A DNA stretch of 64,000 nucleotides from positions 94,449,674 to 94,513,673 of the forward strand of contig NC_134398.1 in assembly GCF_050003625.1 (NCBI RefSeq), in the 5' to 3' direction. The DNA is from Haematobia irritans (lineage: Eukaryota; Arthropoda; Insecta; Diptera; Muscidae). A program made the position numbers and the translations under genes. Shown here piece by piece: positions 24,658 through 38,619 of the stretch; the first letter of the stretch is position 1; each line of letters begins with the position of its first letter. The notes under the pieces were generated by a model that saw only the letters and a program-made list of their open reading frames with translations, had not been told where the DNA came from and made no database searches.

Positions 24658-27600
24658 CTAAATTCTCTTTTTTAAGTTTTATTTTTTCTTTAATATATTT
24701 CAATTTAGTAGCTGACAACGGCTTCGTTAATAAATCGGCTTCCATCTCATCAGTTGACGTATATCTGCATTCAATTATCCCTTTAGCAATATAATCTTTG
24801 ATAAAATGATATTTAATATCAATATGCTTCGTTCTATTATTCAGTTTAAAACCTTCAACAATTTTGATACAACTCTGGTTGTCTTCATGAATACAGATTG
24901 GACCTTCCACGATTTCTCCGAAATCTGCTAGCAAGCGTTTCAACCATAAAGCCTCTTTAGCCGCCTCAGATAGTGCAATCAGTTCAGCTTCTGTAGATGA
25001 CAATGCGACGCATGTTTGCTTACGACACGCCCATGACACAACTGCTCCGTAAATTTTAAAAATGTAACCACTGTTGGATTTTCTGTTGTTTCTGTCTTCG
25101 CCCCAATTCGCATCCGAATAGCCAGTAAGAATTTGCATGTCATCTGGAAATATTTGAAGTTTTATATTTAACGAACCCTTTAAATATTTCAAAATTCTTT
25201 TTAGTTCCGACCAATCTTCTTCATTTGGATTACAAATTTTTTGGCTTAAAATATTCACCGCTGCTGTAATATCTGGTCTAGAATTCAGTGATATATATAA
25301 CAGACATCCGATGAGTTTCTGATATTTTTTGTTGTTAGTTAATAAATCTGCATCCTTTTTCGATTTTCCATAGGATACGTCCATAGGTACCGACGACGGT
25401 TTTGAGTTTTCAAGACCAAAATCTTTTAATATTTTATTTATGTACGTCGTTTGTGCTATAGAATAATATCCATCACTTGATCTTTCTACTTCAAGGCCTA
25501 GATAAGTTTTGATTTTACCCAAATCTCGAATTTCAAATGAATCCATAAATATATCTTTTATTTTCCGTATTTCAAAATCATGTCCAGATGCAATCAATAT
25601 ATCGTCAACGTATATTAAGATAAATATCAAGATCTCCCCTTCTGAACGCACATACATGCATGGGTCAGCATGGCTTTGCTTAAAATTGTGGTTCATTAAA
25701 ACATTATGTACGGTTTGGTTCCAAGACATAGCCGATTGTTTGAGCCCGTATATTGCTTTTTTGAGAAAACATACCTTATGTTCCTGTCCCTTTTTCTCAA
25801 AGCCTTTTGGTTGGTGCATGTATATTTCTTTAGATAAGCTGCTATTCAAAAAAGCTGTTTTACAGTCCACATGATGTATTTGAAACTTTCTCTTCCCACA
25901 TATTGCAAATAGGGCTCTTAAAGTGGTGTGAGAAACAACAGGAGCAAAAACAGATTCATAATCCACACCGATCTGCTGTGTGTAGCCTTGAGCCACAAGT
26001 CTCGCTTTAAAATCAATAGTATTTTCGCCTTGTTTTTGTTTATACACCCAACGACAGCCAATTGCCCTTCGACCTTCCGGCAAGTCTGTGAGCTCCCATA
26101 CCTTATTAGTTTCCATGGACTCGATTTCTTTTTCCATTGCCTCATACCACTGGGATCTGTGTTTACTTTTCATCGCTTGTTCGTAATTTTCGGGTGTAAC
26201 CTCTATTGTTGCACACAAATACCTCTCTGGAACTTTTCCTTTCGTTGAACGATTAGATTTTCTTACTGTTGATATTTGGGGTATGTTTACTTCCCCGTCT
26301 TCACTAGCAGGTACGTAGTCGTTGTCTTGGCAATCATCAAAGGCATCAGAACTTACTGTGGACGAGTCTAAGCTTATTTCGTTCTCTTTGTTTTGATCAG
26401 AAGAATCGCTGCAGTGCTTGAAAGTAAGTTCGACCACTTTATCACTACTATCTGTCATCAGCTGTTCTTTCTCCATACCTTCAATTTTATTTACGAATGT
26501 GACGTCACGTGATATGTGAATCCTTTTGTTGTTGTCAACCATACGGTAGGCTTTTGATTGTTCATCATATCCGACAAAAAACATTTTGGAAGACTTTTCA
26601 CTTAATTTTTTTCTCTTTTCTTTTGGAATGTGTACATATCCTATTTCGCCGAAAACTCTTAAATGGCTTACGTCTGGGATCTTACCAAAAAGTCGTTCAT
26701 ACGGTGTTATACCCGTTGTTCGTGTGACAATACGATTCTGTAAATAGTTTGCTGTGCACACAGCTTCTCCCCACAATTCTTTAGGCAGTTTCGACTCGGC
26801 TAGCATGCACCTTACCATTTCTATCAAGCTGCGGTTTTTGCGTTCTGCTACGCCGTTTTGTTCTGGGCTGTATCCAGCTGTAAATTGCATTTGTATGCCC
26901 TCATTTTCTAAAAATTGTGTAACATCATTGTTCACGTACTCTTTTCCTCGGTCAGATCGTATTATCTTCGGTTTTAAATTAAATCTGTTGTAAACTGACG
27001 ATATGTATTTCTTTAGTGTTATAAACACATCCGATTTTCTTTTTAAAAGAAACACATCACAATACCGACTGTAGTCGTCTATGAAAGTTAATATATACTT
27101 GTTTTCACTAGGAGTAAGCACCTCCATCGGCCCGCAAAGATCTGTGTGAAGTAATTCAAATATCGATTTTGTGCTTATACCAGACTTTTGAGGAAATGGT
27201 GAACGTGCTGATTTGCCAAGGGGACATATTTCACAACGTTCATGACTGTTGCATTCACGGATATGTAAACCTTTTACCATATTTTTCTGGTCCATTGTTT
27301 TTAAGGCTTCTGCTTGCCTGTGACCAAATAACTTGTGCCAATGATGAATACACTGTTTACCACATACAGCCATATTTACATGTTCGCTATCACCGCATGC
27401 ATATAAACCTGAATTTAATTTTGCAACCATTACAATTTCACCATTCCTTTTGACCACACATTCATCTACCTCGAATTTTACCATACAGCCCTTTGCTGTC
27501 AGCTGTTTAACGGATAATATGTTCAGGCTAATGGTCGGCACATACAAAACATTGGACAGAGTTATGTTGTTTACATTTTTTCCATCTACTTTTACATTTA

Positions 27601-28513
27601 TTCGCACTGTTCCTTCACCACACGACGTTACGTTTTCTTCGTTAGCCAATTGAATGTTTTTGTTTACACTTTTATCAATTTTAGTGAACAGTTCAAGATC
27701 TTTACAAATATGACACGAAGCGCCAGAATCGACGATCCAACTCCCGGAACTATTTGTTGTTACCAAACAAAATTCATTACTAGTAACCATATTCGCTTTC
27801 TGCTTTTCGTGCTTCTTCTTCCATTCTTTGTATTTCGTACACTCCTTTTTGTTGTGACCTTTCTTATGACAGAAAAAGCACTCTATTATGTTTGACTTGC
27901 TGTATTCGCGCTTTGCTGCCAACAACGCCTTTTGTGATTCTATTTTGGTAGATTTTGAATGTCGTGAAAACTCCTCTATCAACTTTGATTCAACATACGA
28001 TATTGTTAGTTCTTCTTCATTTCTTGACTCGAGAGCTGTGATTAAATTATTAAAGTCTTTTGGGAGGCTACTCAGAAGCATAGCAATATTCCACTTTTCA
28101 TCGAACGTTTCCTCACCCAAATTTTTCAGCTTCAAAAACAGATCACGCATCAAACCGATATGAGTTTGAATATCATCACCATCGTTGAATCGCAGACTAC
28201 ATATACTCCTTATAACGCTAACTTTATTGCTCAATGATTTTCTTTCGTGGTAATTCTGAAGGCTAGTCCACATTTCTGTTGCTGTCCTGCATTGCCGAAT
28301 AAGGTGTAGCTGGTCATCTTCTACGGATAATGATATTGTTGCTCTAGCACTGTTGTCCTTTCTGATCCATTCCTCTTGATTTGTCTGTGGTTTGGGATTC
28401 GTTAGAACACACCATACACCTTCCTTAATAAGCAACATCTCAATTTTAAATTTCCAAGTGAAATAATTATTGGCATTCAGTTTAGCCACCACTAATTTAA
28501 AATCAGTTGCCAT
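24653..28513 (-). CDS. copia Gag-Pol polyprotein, intact (1286 aa)
   Basis: Single frame from ATG at 28513 (a TTG two codons upstream extends the frame but is an unlikely start). Gag has the UBN2-like start (ANNYFTWKFKIEMLL) and the zinc knuckle CFFCHKKGHNKKEC near 213. The protease has DSGASCHIC near 262. The integrase has its HHCC region (HHWHKLFGH, CEIC) and D,D35E core with HTDLCGPM, FIDDYSRY and SPEQNGVAERKN. The reverse transcriptase includes ARLVAQGYTQ, HVDCKTAFLN and YVDDILIAS. RNase H has GYSDANWGED, SSTEAELIAL and RTKHIDIKYH. Domain order protease-integrase-RT-RNase H is the copia order. No stop or frameshift was found. Confidence 0.95.
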   Translation of the reverse strand: MATDFKLVVAKLNANNYFTWKFKIEMLLIKEGVWCVLTNPKPQTNQEEWIRKDNSARATISLSVEDDQLHLIRQCRTATEMWTSLQNYHERKSLSNKVSVIRSICSLRFNDGDDIQTHIGLMRDLFLKLKNLGEETFDEKWNIAMLLSSLPKDFNNLITALESRNEEELTISYVESKLIEEFSRHSKSTKIESQKALLAAKREYSKSNIIECFFCHKKGHNKKECTKYKEWKKKHEKQKANMVTSNEFCLVTTNSSGSWIVDSGASCHICKDLELFTKIDKSVNKNIQLANEENVTSCGEGTVRINVKVDGKNVNNITLSNVLYVPTISLNILSVKQLTAKGCMVKFEVDECVVKRNGEIVMVAKLNSGLYACGDSEHVNMAVCGKQCIHHWHKLFGHRQAEALKTMDQKNMVKGLHIRECNSHERCEICPLGKSARSPFPQKSGISTKSIFELLHTDLCGPMEVLTPSENKYILTFIDDYSRYCDVFLLKRKSDVFITLKKYISSVYNRFNLKPKIIRSDRGKEYVNNDVTQFLENEGIQMQFTAGYSPEQNGVAERKNRSLIEMVRCMLAESKLPKELWGEAVCTANYLQNRIVTRTTGITPYERLFGKIPDVSHLRVFGEIGYVHIPKEKRKKLSEKSSKMFFVGYDEQSKAYRMVDNNKRIHISRDVTFVNKIEGMEKEQLMTDSSDKVVELTFKHCSDSSDQNKENEISLDSSTVSSDAFDDCQDNDYVPASEDGEVNIPQISTVRKSNRSTKGKVPERYLCATIEVTPENYEQAMKSKHRSQWYEAMEKEIESMETNKVWELTDLPEGRRAIGCRWVYKQKQGENTIDFKARLVAQGYTQQIGVDYESVFAPVVSHTTLRALFAICGKRKFQIHHVDCKTAFLNSSLSKEIYMHQPKGFEKKGQEHKVCFLKKAIYGLKQSAMSWNQTVHNVLMNHNFKQSHADPCMYVRSEGEILIFILIYVDDILIASGHDFEIRKIKDIFMDSFEIRDLGKIKTYLGLEVERSSDGYYSIAQTTYINKILKDFGLENSKPSSVPMDVSYGKSKKDADLLTNNKKYQKLIGCLLYISLNSRPDITAAVNILSQKICNPNEEDWSELKRILKYLKGSLNIKLQIFPDDMQILTGYSDANWGEDRNNRKSNSGYIFKIYGAVVSWACRKQTCVALSSTEAELIALSEAAKEALWLKRLLADFGEIVEGPICIHEDNQSCIKIVEGFKLNNRTKHIDIKYHFIKDYIAKGIIECRYTSTDEMEADLLTKPLSATKLKYIKEKIKLKKENLE

Positions 28514-28555
28514 TTTCAATAAACTGCAGATGTTTACTAATACCGTCTCTTAAAT

Positions 28556-28577
28556 GTGAGCTTCTGGGCCCATAACC
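28556..28577 (-). promoter_or_regulatory. copia primer-binding site
   Basis: The minus-strand sequence directly after the 5' LTR begins GGTTATGGGCCCAG. This resembles the site used by Drosophila copia, which pairs with an internal part of initiator tRNA-Met. The tRNA assignment is from memory of that family. Confidence 0.7.
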
Positions 28578-28815
28578 TATAGAAAAACGCTTTGGATTTA
28601 GTGTTAAAGTACGGATTAATAAACAAATAATCTTTATTGACAAAAGAGGACTTATTAGATCAATTACTTAAACCGGAAAGAGAAGGAGATAAAGAAGATG
28701 AAAATGACGTAAGCATAACATAAATGATAATCGATTGGTAACACAAATATATCCTTAGTACGATAACGATAACAATTTAGAATGTTACAAACAGTAAAAG
28801 TGAATTATCTCAACA
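28578..28815 (-). repeat. copia 5' LTR (238 bp)
   Basis: Partner of the LTR at 24408, followed on the plus strand by the target duplication TAATT. It supplies the promoter of the element; transcription would run towards decreasing coordinates. Confidence 0.9.
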
Positions 28816-28981
28816 TAATTTCATCTAGTGCTTACAAAGCTCTAGTTGTATGACAGAAAAATGTGAATTTCCAATAAAAATTAAAGATTATAAAACGTTT
28901 TAAATTTCAGTTCGATTTAACGCATTTTTTTATAACGAAAGGGCCTGACAATATATCGTTCGTAAAACCGAGCTTCGACTG

Positions 28982-29650
28982 TATATCCCATATATATATT
29001 TCGCCCTATATGGACTTATATGGCCCCAGAAGCCAGAGTTTTACCCTAATTTGCTTAAAATTTTGCACAAGCAGAACAATTACTACTATAGTCAAGTGTG
29101 CCAAATTTTATTGAAATTGGTTCAGATTTAAATATAGCTCCCATATATATCTTTCGCCCGATATGGACTAATACGGTCCCAGAAGCCAGAGTTTTACCCC
29201 AATTTGGTTGAAATTTTGCACTAGGAGTACAATTAGTAGTAGTCAAGTGTGCCAAATTTTATTGAAATCGGTTCAGATTTAGATAAAGCTCCCATATATA
29301 TCGTTCGCCCGATTTACACTCATATGACCACTGTGGCCAATCTTTTACACCGATTTATTTGCACAGGGAGTAGAATTAGCATTGTAGCTATGTGTGCCAA
29401 ATTTGGTTGAAGTCGGTTCAGATTTAGATATAGCACCCATATATATCTTTCGCCCGATTTACACTCATATGACCACAGAGGCCAATGTTTGCACCGATTT
29501 AGTTGAAATTTTGCACAGGGAGTAGAATTAGCATTGTAGCTATGCGTGCCAAATTTGGTTGAAATCGGTTCCGATTTAGATATATCTCCCTTATATAGCT
29601 TCCGCCCGATTTACACTCATATGACCACAGAGGCCAATTTTTAACTCAGA
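28982..29650 (-). repeat. Mirrored 160-bp tandem repeats
   Basis: Reverse-complement copy of 18780-19464, with the same units and a few differences. Confidence 0.85.
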
Positions 29651-29968
29651 TTTAGTTGAAATTTTGCACACATTATAACGACCTTCCAATTTTTTGATAC
29701 CATTTTGGTAGTACTCCTTCGGTTTTGCCTCAAAATAGGTCTCAGTTTCGGCGATCACCTCTTCATTGCAGCCAAAATTTTTCCCTGCGAGCATCCTTTT
29801 GAGGTCTGAGAACAAGAAAATGTCGCTGGGGACCAGATCTGGAGAATACGGTGGGTGGGGAAGCAAATTCAAAGCCCAATTCATTAATTTTTGCCATCGT
29901 TCTCAATGACTTGTGGTACGGTGCGTTGTCTTGCTGGACAACACTTTTTTTCTTCTTCATATGGGGCC
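29650..29968 (-). pseudogene. Mirrored mariner transposase C-terminal fragment
   Basis: Minus-strand frame with DNAPYHKS, then PHPPYSPDLVPSDIF and KEYYQNGIKKLEGRY. It is the inverted counterpart of 18478-18780, with small indels near 29865-29885. It ends where the sequence enters (AT)n. Confidence 0.85.
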
Positions 29969-29970
29969 TT

Positions 29971-30109
<139 letters not shown>

Positions 30110-30209
30110 NNNNNNNNNNNNNNNNNNNNNNNNNNNNNNNNNNNNNNNNNNNNNNNNNNNNNNNNNNNNNNNNNNNNNNNNNNNNNNNNNNNNNNNNNNN
30201 NNNNNNNNN
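30110..30209. other. Scaffold gap, exactly 100 N
   Basis: One hundred consecutive N between (AT)n and a tandem repeat. The round size suggests a gap of unknown true length. Confidence 0.99.
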
Positions 30210-32160
<1,951 letters not shown>

Positions 32161-32496
32161 AATGATGGGTTCTAGTGGAAATAAGGAAAGTTTAATTATT
32201 AAATTGCGTTTGAATTATGCATTTCTATGCTACTTACCGCTAAACGTGACAAAAAAATTACAATAGTTCTCTGAAAATAAAAGCTAAATTGAAACAAATA
32301 TAAAAAGCCAAATCCAAATTGACAGTTATAGAAGTCAATACATATTTTTTGTTTGTTTATTTGAATTGTTTCCATGACTTTACTTCACTTAAATATGCAT
32401 CAGCTCAGAGTGAGTAAAAAGGTAACTCATTGCTGATCGAGAAAAAGTGAGTTTGGGAAAAATTCAACTGACTCAACACTGCATAAATAATGAGTT

Positions 32497-34416
32497 CCCA
32501 ATAAACACAGGATGAGCGTTTTTCAAATGCAACAACTTTTCAGTTTGAGGGTAACTATAATTATCAACATAAATTCAACTCGACTTGAAACAGCTCATAT
32601 TCAATACATCTTCAAATTGTTTGCGAATTACTTCCAATTTGCCAAAATGTTGACGAAATCTTTGAAAAGGGGTTGAAGATAATATGAGAAAACTTTGACA
32701 AAACACTACCCTAAAATGCAACGAAAAAACCATGTGGTTTTCAATACTTGTTTGTGCAACGAAGTTCGTGGTCAATTGAAAGAAATAAAAAACATTTTAG
32801 ACAAAAAACTGAATTTACTCCAAATAGTTTCTAATAATACGTAAGTGAAAATAAAAAAATGATATGAAACTTTAAGGAAGACACTAAATTATATCTCTTT
32901 GCCGAAAACTAAAATGATGGATTCTACGTTCTTTAAAACATTAAAAAGCTGACCGATGAAAAAATGTTGGACAAGTAACTGGAACTGCTTCAAATAGTTT
33001 ATAATAATTGGTAAGTCAATATGAAAAATTAAATCAACACTTTAGAGAAGTCACTAAATTTAAATCTCATTGCAGAAAACTAAAATATTTGGATGCTGCA
33101 TTCTTGGAAACATTAAGAGGTTGACCAATGAAAAATGATGGTGGCTTATCGAAAAGAGAAAGTTTCCATAAATCAAAGTACAATGAATTAAACTTGGTAT
33201 TTATGCTTTTCCATATCAACTACTGGGTGATAATTCGCATCACGCCTATAGTTTAATTTACATCGCATCATCGGTTTAATTTGATATTTTGTGAATTGAA
33301 ATTGCTGGAAATTTATTCTAACTCTCTAGTCATCAAGTTCCTTGCTCATTTCCCGAATTTTAATGAGTTTTACAAGAATTTTGTGACACCAACGTTCTTG
33401 AGGAATTTTGTGGGTTTCAATACATTTTTTGCCACGAAGTACGTGGTCAGTTATTTTTATTGACATAAAACTGAAATTAATCCAAAACGGTAATTATAAT
33501 TGGTAAGTCAAAATAAAAAGTGAAATGAAAACGTAATGGAAATCACAAAACTCGATTGTTTTGCAGAAAACTAAAATCATTGGATATTATATTCTTGGAA
33601 GATGTTGACCGGTGAAAAAATGATGAAGGAAACAACAAAGAAAAGATTCCAGAAAACTTGCAAAGTGCAACCAATTAAAACAAAGTGCAACAGTTCCTAA
33701 ATCAAGAACTTCTGGATGAAAATGTGCATTACATCAATTTACATTCCGTCATCAGTTTGATATTTTGTGAATTCCTCTTGATGGAATCTATTCTAACACG
33801 CAGGCCAGCAAGTTCCTCGATAGTAATTATTTGAAATTGTCAGCATATTAATTAATAATTAATTAATTAATAGTTATGTGACACCAACATTATGGGGGAA
33901 ATTATACATGAAAAATGTTTAAGTTATTTAAAGTTGTATTGATAGTTTTAGTTATTAATACCTTTAATAAGATAATTATGTTTTGATTGGTATTATAACA
34001 TATTATTATTTTTTATATTGTTAATGTTATTTTTAATATTATTATATTTTTAACGAAAAAAATTAATAAAATGTACAAAATCACTAGAAATTTAGTGTTG
34101 ACTTTCAGTAAGAACTGGGATTGACTTTCATGCAAATTGTGGTTAGAAAATATTCGCAGCAATATTAGTTTTTAATTTGTCTCACATTGAAAACTGTTTG
34201 AGAAATTATTGAGTAGCAATGCATTTCAATTTGAGGATTACAATTGAGAGATTATTGCTATTGTGTTGAATTTTACTGTTGAGGGTAATGTCTGTTTTTT
34301 GTTGAGAACGCGATTTTCTCAACAATTTCTCAACTTGAATATTACCCTAATCCTTTGAAAAAATGTTTGAAAAATTATTGCATTTTAGTATTTTTCAAAC
34401 GTTTGTGTTTATTGGG
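32497..34416 (+). mobile_element. CCCAATAAACACA transposon, long form (1920 bp)
   Basis: Same ends as copy 1, with 2-bp duplication TT (32495-32496 and 34417-34418). About 490 bp longer internally than the 1427-bp form, with an extra diverged repeat of the GAAAACTAAAAT and TTGACCAATGAAAAATGATG blocks. No coding capacity. Confidence 0.85.
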
Positions 34417-36742
34417 TTAGCTTAAAGTCGCCTCAAATTAGTTAGTAAAAAGCTAGTTTGATTTTTAGTGAGTTCGAGACATTCCTACAGGGGGCCGTTA
34501 TAGACCTGAAAAATGTACACGAACATTTCTTTTGTGTAGGCTTAGTACAGCCATCGTATGCAAAGTTAGAAGTTTTTATAACAAATAAATAACAGATTCT
34601 GAAACTTTAATATGTTTTTATAAATATTTGCAAATTTTATTGGGAAAGGCACTTATATATGGCAGAAACCACGATTTTAAAAATCCATCTAAAATTTGAA
34701 TCGAAATTTCCTCTGATTGGTGTATAAATTTTGGGGTTGTTTTAATCAGCTGATTTTCAGTGTGTTCGAAAGTATAATGTTGCCACAATTTTTAAAAGTT
34801 AACACAAAAAAGTTTTAAGCTAAATTATCTTTGATTTTTGTGAATACTATCCGCTTTCCTAAACAAATCAAAGGTCTTTTTGAAAATATAAGGTAATTAA
34901 ATTATAACTTTTACAAAATCAATGGGCTAAGAAAAGTGAATTTTTATCAAATTTATTGCATGAAAAATATGGCATCTTCAATTCTGCAAAGTGTTCTTGG
35001 TGCACAAATCACTGAGCAAATTGAAAAAAAACTAACGCCGCCAATATCTTTCTGCACATGGAGGCCGCCACGATAGAAAATTTGTTTGCAATATTATTGT
35101 AAATACTTAAGCAATAGAAATGAGAAAAACCTTAATAGAATGGTTAATTATGTCCACTATAATTAAATTTCCTTTAATGTATGGATGTTAAAAACTGTTT
35201 GACCAAAACCAAAATAAAAACTTCTCCGCCGTCAAAAACAAAAACGAGAACGACACGGCGATCGTTTGTTCATGAGTACATTTAGGAGGGATAGAAAAAA
35301 ACAAATCAAAACAAAGGTAGAAATCGCCTTTTTATTTGTTCTTGATAAACTGCTCTTGTCCTTACATTATTCACTGCTAACCGGCAGGCATTTTATGGCT
35401 TTGAATTACGCACTTACTCTTAATTTTTTATGTTTATACTGGCAAAATATGTTTTTTTTATGGCTTTGAATTACGCACTTACTCTTAATTTTTTATGTTT
35501 ATACTGGCAAAATATGTTTTTTTTATAATTTCTGTCTGCAAATAATATGGCTTGCAGAAAAAATTAGCTGTCACATTTTTCGATTAAAAGTCCGAAAAAA
35601 GTGTTCACACGTGTGACTCAGAACAACTATCTTTGTGTGTGGTGTGTGGTGTGTAGAAAGTGTACAGTGTGGTGCACAATGCGGTGTGACCCAGAACAGA
35701 CATGTATGTATATTCTTTAAAACAGCTTCCCAACCCAATTTGCTTTGCGCCTCCCAAAAATGTATCAATTTCGTTGCGCCCCAACCTAAAACAAATTTTG
35801 TTTATCCAAACAAACAGAAATAAATATTAACAAAAGCTGAAAATATGATTAACAATAATTAATTAAAAATAAAAATGTTAATGAATATAAATATAAAAGA
35901 GTTATCAATTAGTCGGAAATTTGCAATTGTTCCTTTCATTAGCTAGATTTTTAATATTTGGTACTATTACTGATAAAGTACGCCTCAAACATGAAGGCAA
36001 GAAGATATTTTGACTTTATGTCTAAAAGTGATGAAAATGGTTTCTAAAATTTTAAAATTTTAAAAAAGTGGGTATTGGTTCTGAATATTTTAGCAAGAAA
36101 TTTAGCCGTTGCAAATAAAGTGAACGGCTATTAATGGGAAACCTACAAAAAATTATAGAATTGCATGTAACTTCTATTCTTTTCTCACTGTAATTATAAA
36201 TGAACATTTCGAAATGGACGAATGGTATGCTCTTTTGTAGTATATTATTGATGTTTTGTTGAACTTAACAATTTGTGTTGTTTTACCAATTTAATGATAC
36301 AAAACCTGCTCAACCAAAAATGACGCTGCGTCCCCCTGGAATCTCGTGGTGCCCCCTCATTTGGGAAGAGCTGCTTTAAAATATATTACTAAAGAAAAGT
36401 AATCGTGAAAAATTGGCGATTGTAGCGGTTAATTTTTAATTCTAATTCAGAAAATCAAGAAAAAATATTTAATTTGACGCTGGAAAAATGTGGATATACA
36501 TATATTCAAGGACAGTAAAAGCTTCCAAAACTACAAAAATCGCGACGACGCTGAGATCAATGGCACAAGGATCATCGTGAATGAAAACAAACAGTTTATG
36601 TGAAAAACGGAACTTTTTTTGTTTGCGTTTAAAATTTGTAAATTTAGTATAAATAGCGCATTTTTGTATCCTGCGCCACACTGTGGAACAGAGTATTATA
36701 AGTTAGTGCATATGTTTGCAACACCCAGAAGGAGACGAGATA
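34417..36742. other. Left arm DNA without a recognised gene
   Basis: Contains a perfect tandem duplication of about 64 bp (35395-35525, TTTTATGGCTTTGAATTACG units), a GT-rich stretch (35630-35690) and a 35-codon frame from ATG 34969 (MASSILQSVLGAQITEQ...) that I cannot assign. The stretch near 36690-36742 has the GGAGACGAGATA motif of the fly tandem-repeat elements. The mirror copy is 40058-40819 plus 45843-47400. Confidence 0.4.
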
Positions 36743-38177
36743 CACCCAGAAAAAAGTGCCTTCGAAACTAAAGGAAAAATTTTTCATCAATATAGTTTAT
36801 CCATTTTATTTCCATTAAGGTAAAATTTTGTGAGAAATAATAAAATTTACTCGTTTCAGTAAAAATATCCTATACTGTAAGCAGTTAGGAATAGTTCATT
36901 AACTGGAATAAGGCATGGAATTTTACTCATACTATTTTCTTCGCTGGGTATAAGAATTTACTACTGAACAAGAAAATTTTATTCACCGATAACAAAGCAT
37001 TCGTAAAAATAAACAAAACCCGAACTAAAACCAAGTTTCCTCAAAATTAGTAAAATTTCTTATAAAATGATAATTGCGACTTCCTTTATAATAGAAAGTT
37101 TTTCATACATACGAACAACACTTGGCATAGAAAAATATTTTAGTTCATTCGTACTAAGAAGTATGCAATCCAATCAAAACTTAAGGAAACACACTTGTTA
37201 GAATATAGGAAATTTTCCTATATTTCTATTGTCTACCTGTAATCGATACCTGTCATCGCAATCGATGTGTTTGCGCGTGGGTGTAATCGATATGTTTGCG
37301 CGTGGGTTGTTTTTTTAGTTGGAATCGCGTTGTTGTGGTATACGGAAAGATTGTTAAAAAATAATATTGTAAAATAATATAATAAATAACAAATAAAATA
37401 TATAAAATATTTATTATTTTAAATTAGTGAGAAAAATTTTCGTTTTTTGAAAATAAATCTATCAATGTTCGTGATGGTATATAAACAAAGAAAACACCAG
37501 CAGAATAACAACCCTTTCATTTGTCTTCATTTTGGAATCTTCAATTATCAGGTAATATTCAGTGACGCTAACCTTTTGTAACAAAAATGGTTTATGATTT
37601 TTTATATTTGTAGGTATTGAAATTGTAAAAGGAGGACAAAATCGTTAGGCAGCAACTTATTAAAAGTGAAAAGTACAAGAAGAAGAAAAAGTGCGTTTTA
37701 CAGTTGATAATATCACATGGAAACTGGAAACAGCGGAATAATAAACTAATATTTCAAGGAGATTCGATGCTGTTGATTCTTAATAAGTTATTCAATGTAT
37801 TAATAAAACATGTCTTTTATTGAAGATAAAATTGCTCAAATAAATAAATAAAATTGTATTTAAAAACGAAGGTAAGCAGTTCTAATTATGAAGTAAAAGT
37901 TTTACCACAAATGTGTAAGATTTGTCCAAATGAATGAAAAAATTTCAATAAAATCATTCCATATATGAATTCAAATCAGTTAAATTTTTTCATTCTGTAG
38001 TATAGTGGTACATAAATATAGGAAAATGTTAACTAATATATGGAATGCATTATACCTAATTTCTACGAAAATCACATCGTTCAAACAAATAAAAATGTCT
38101 TTGGCGCTATACGAAGTTCAACTTTCTTCACAATGAGTTCATTTTAACTTAAAGAAGGGGTCACTTTTTTCTGGGTG
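36743..38177 (+). mobile_element. CACCCAGAAAAAAGTG element, copy 2
   Basis: Full-length relative of 22925-24360, flanked by TA (36741-36742 and 38178-38179). Contains the same TATATAAA, donor/acceptor and AATAAA signals. Inserted in a tandem-repeat element (GAGATA on one side, GATACATGG on the other). Confidence 0.9.
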
Positions 38178-38313
38178 TAGATACATGGTATCTTTGACAA
38201 AAATGCTAACGGTGGGCTCCTGAGTCGATATAGCCATGTCCATCTGTCCGTGAACACATGTTTGTAATCAAAGTCTAGGTCGACTTCAAATTTGGAACAA
38301 ATATGTGTTTTGG

Positions 38314-38483
<170 letters not shown>

Positions 38484-38619
38484 CCAAAACACATATTTGT
38501 TCCAAATTTGAAGTCGACCTAGACTTTGATTACAAACATGTGTTCACGGACAGATGGACATGGCTATATCGACTCAGGAGCCCACCGTTAGCATTTTTGT
38601 CAAAGATACCATGTATCTA

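Larger units (their letters stand above)
24408..28815 (-). mobile_element. Complete Ty1/copia LTR retrotransposon (4408 bp)
   Basis: Two 238-bp LTRs that appear identical on direct reading, a 5-bp target duplication TAATT (24403-24407 and 28816-28820), a primer-binding site, a polypurine tract and one uninterrupted gag-pol frame. Everything needed for autonomous movement seems present. Identical LTRs imply recent insertion. It sits in the right arm of inverted duplication 1 only, inside Tigger sequence. Confidence 0.95.

Noticed and set aside
25509..28163. Several plus-strand frames of 70-120 codons
   Set aside because: Antisense shadows of the copia gag-pol gene.
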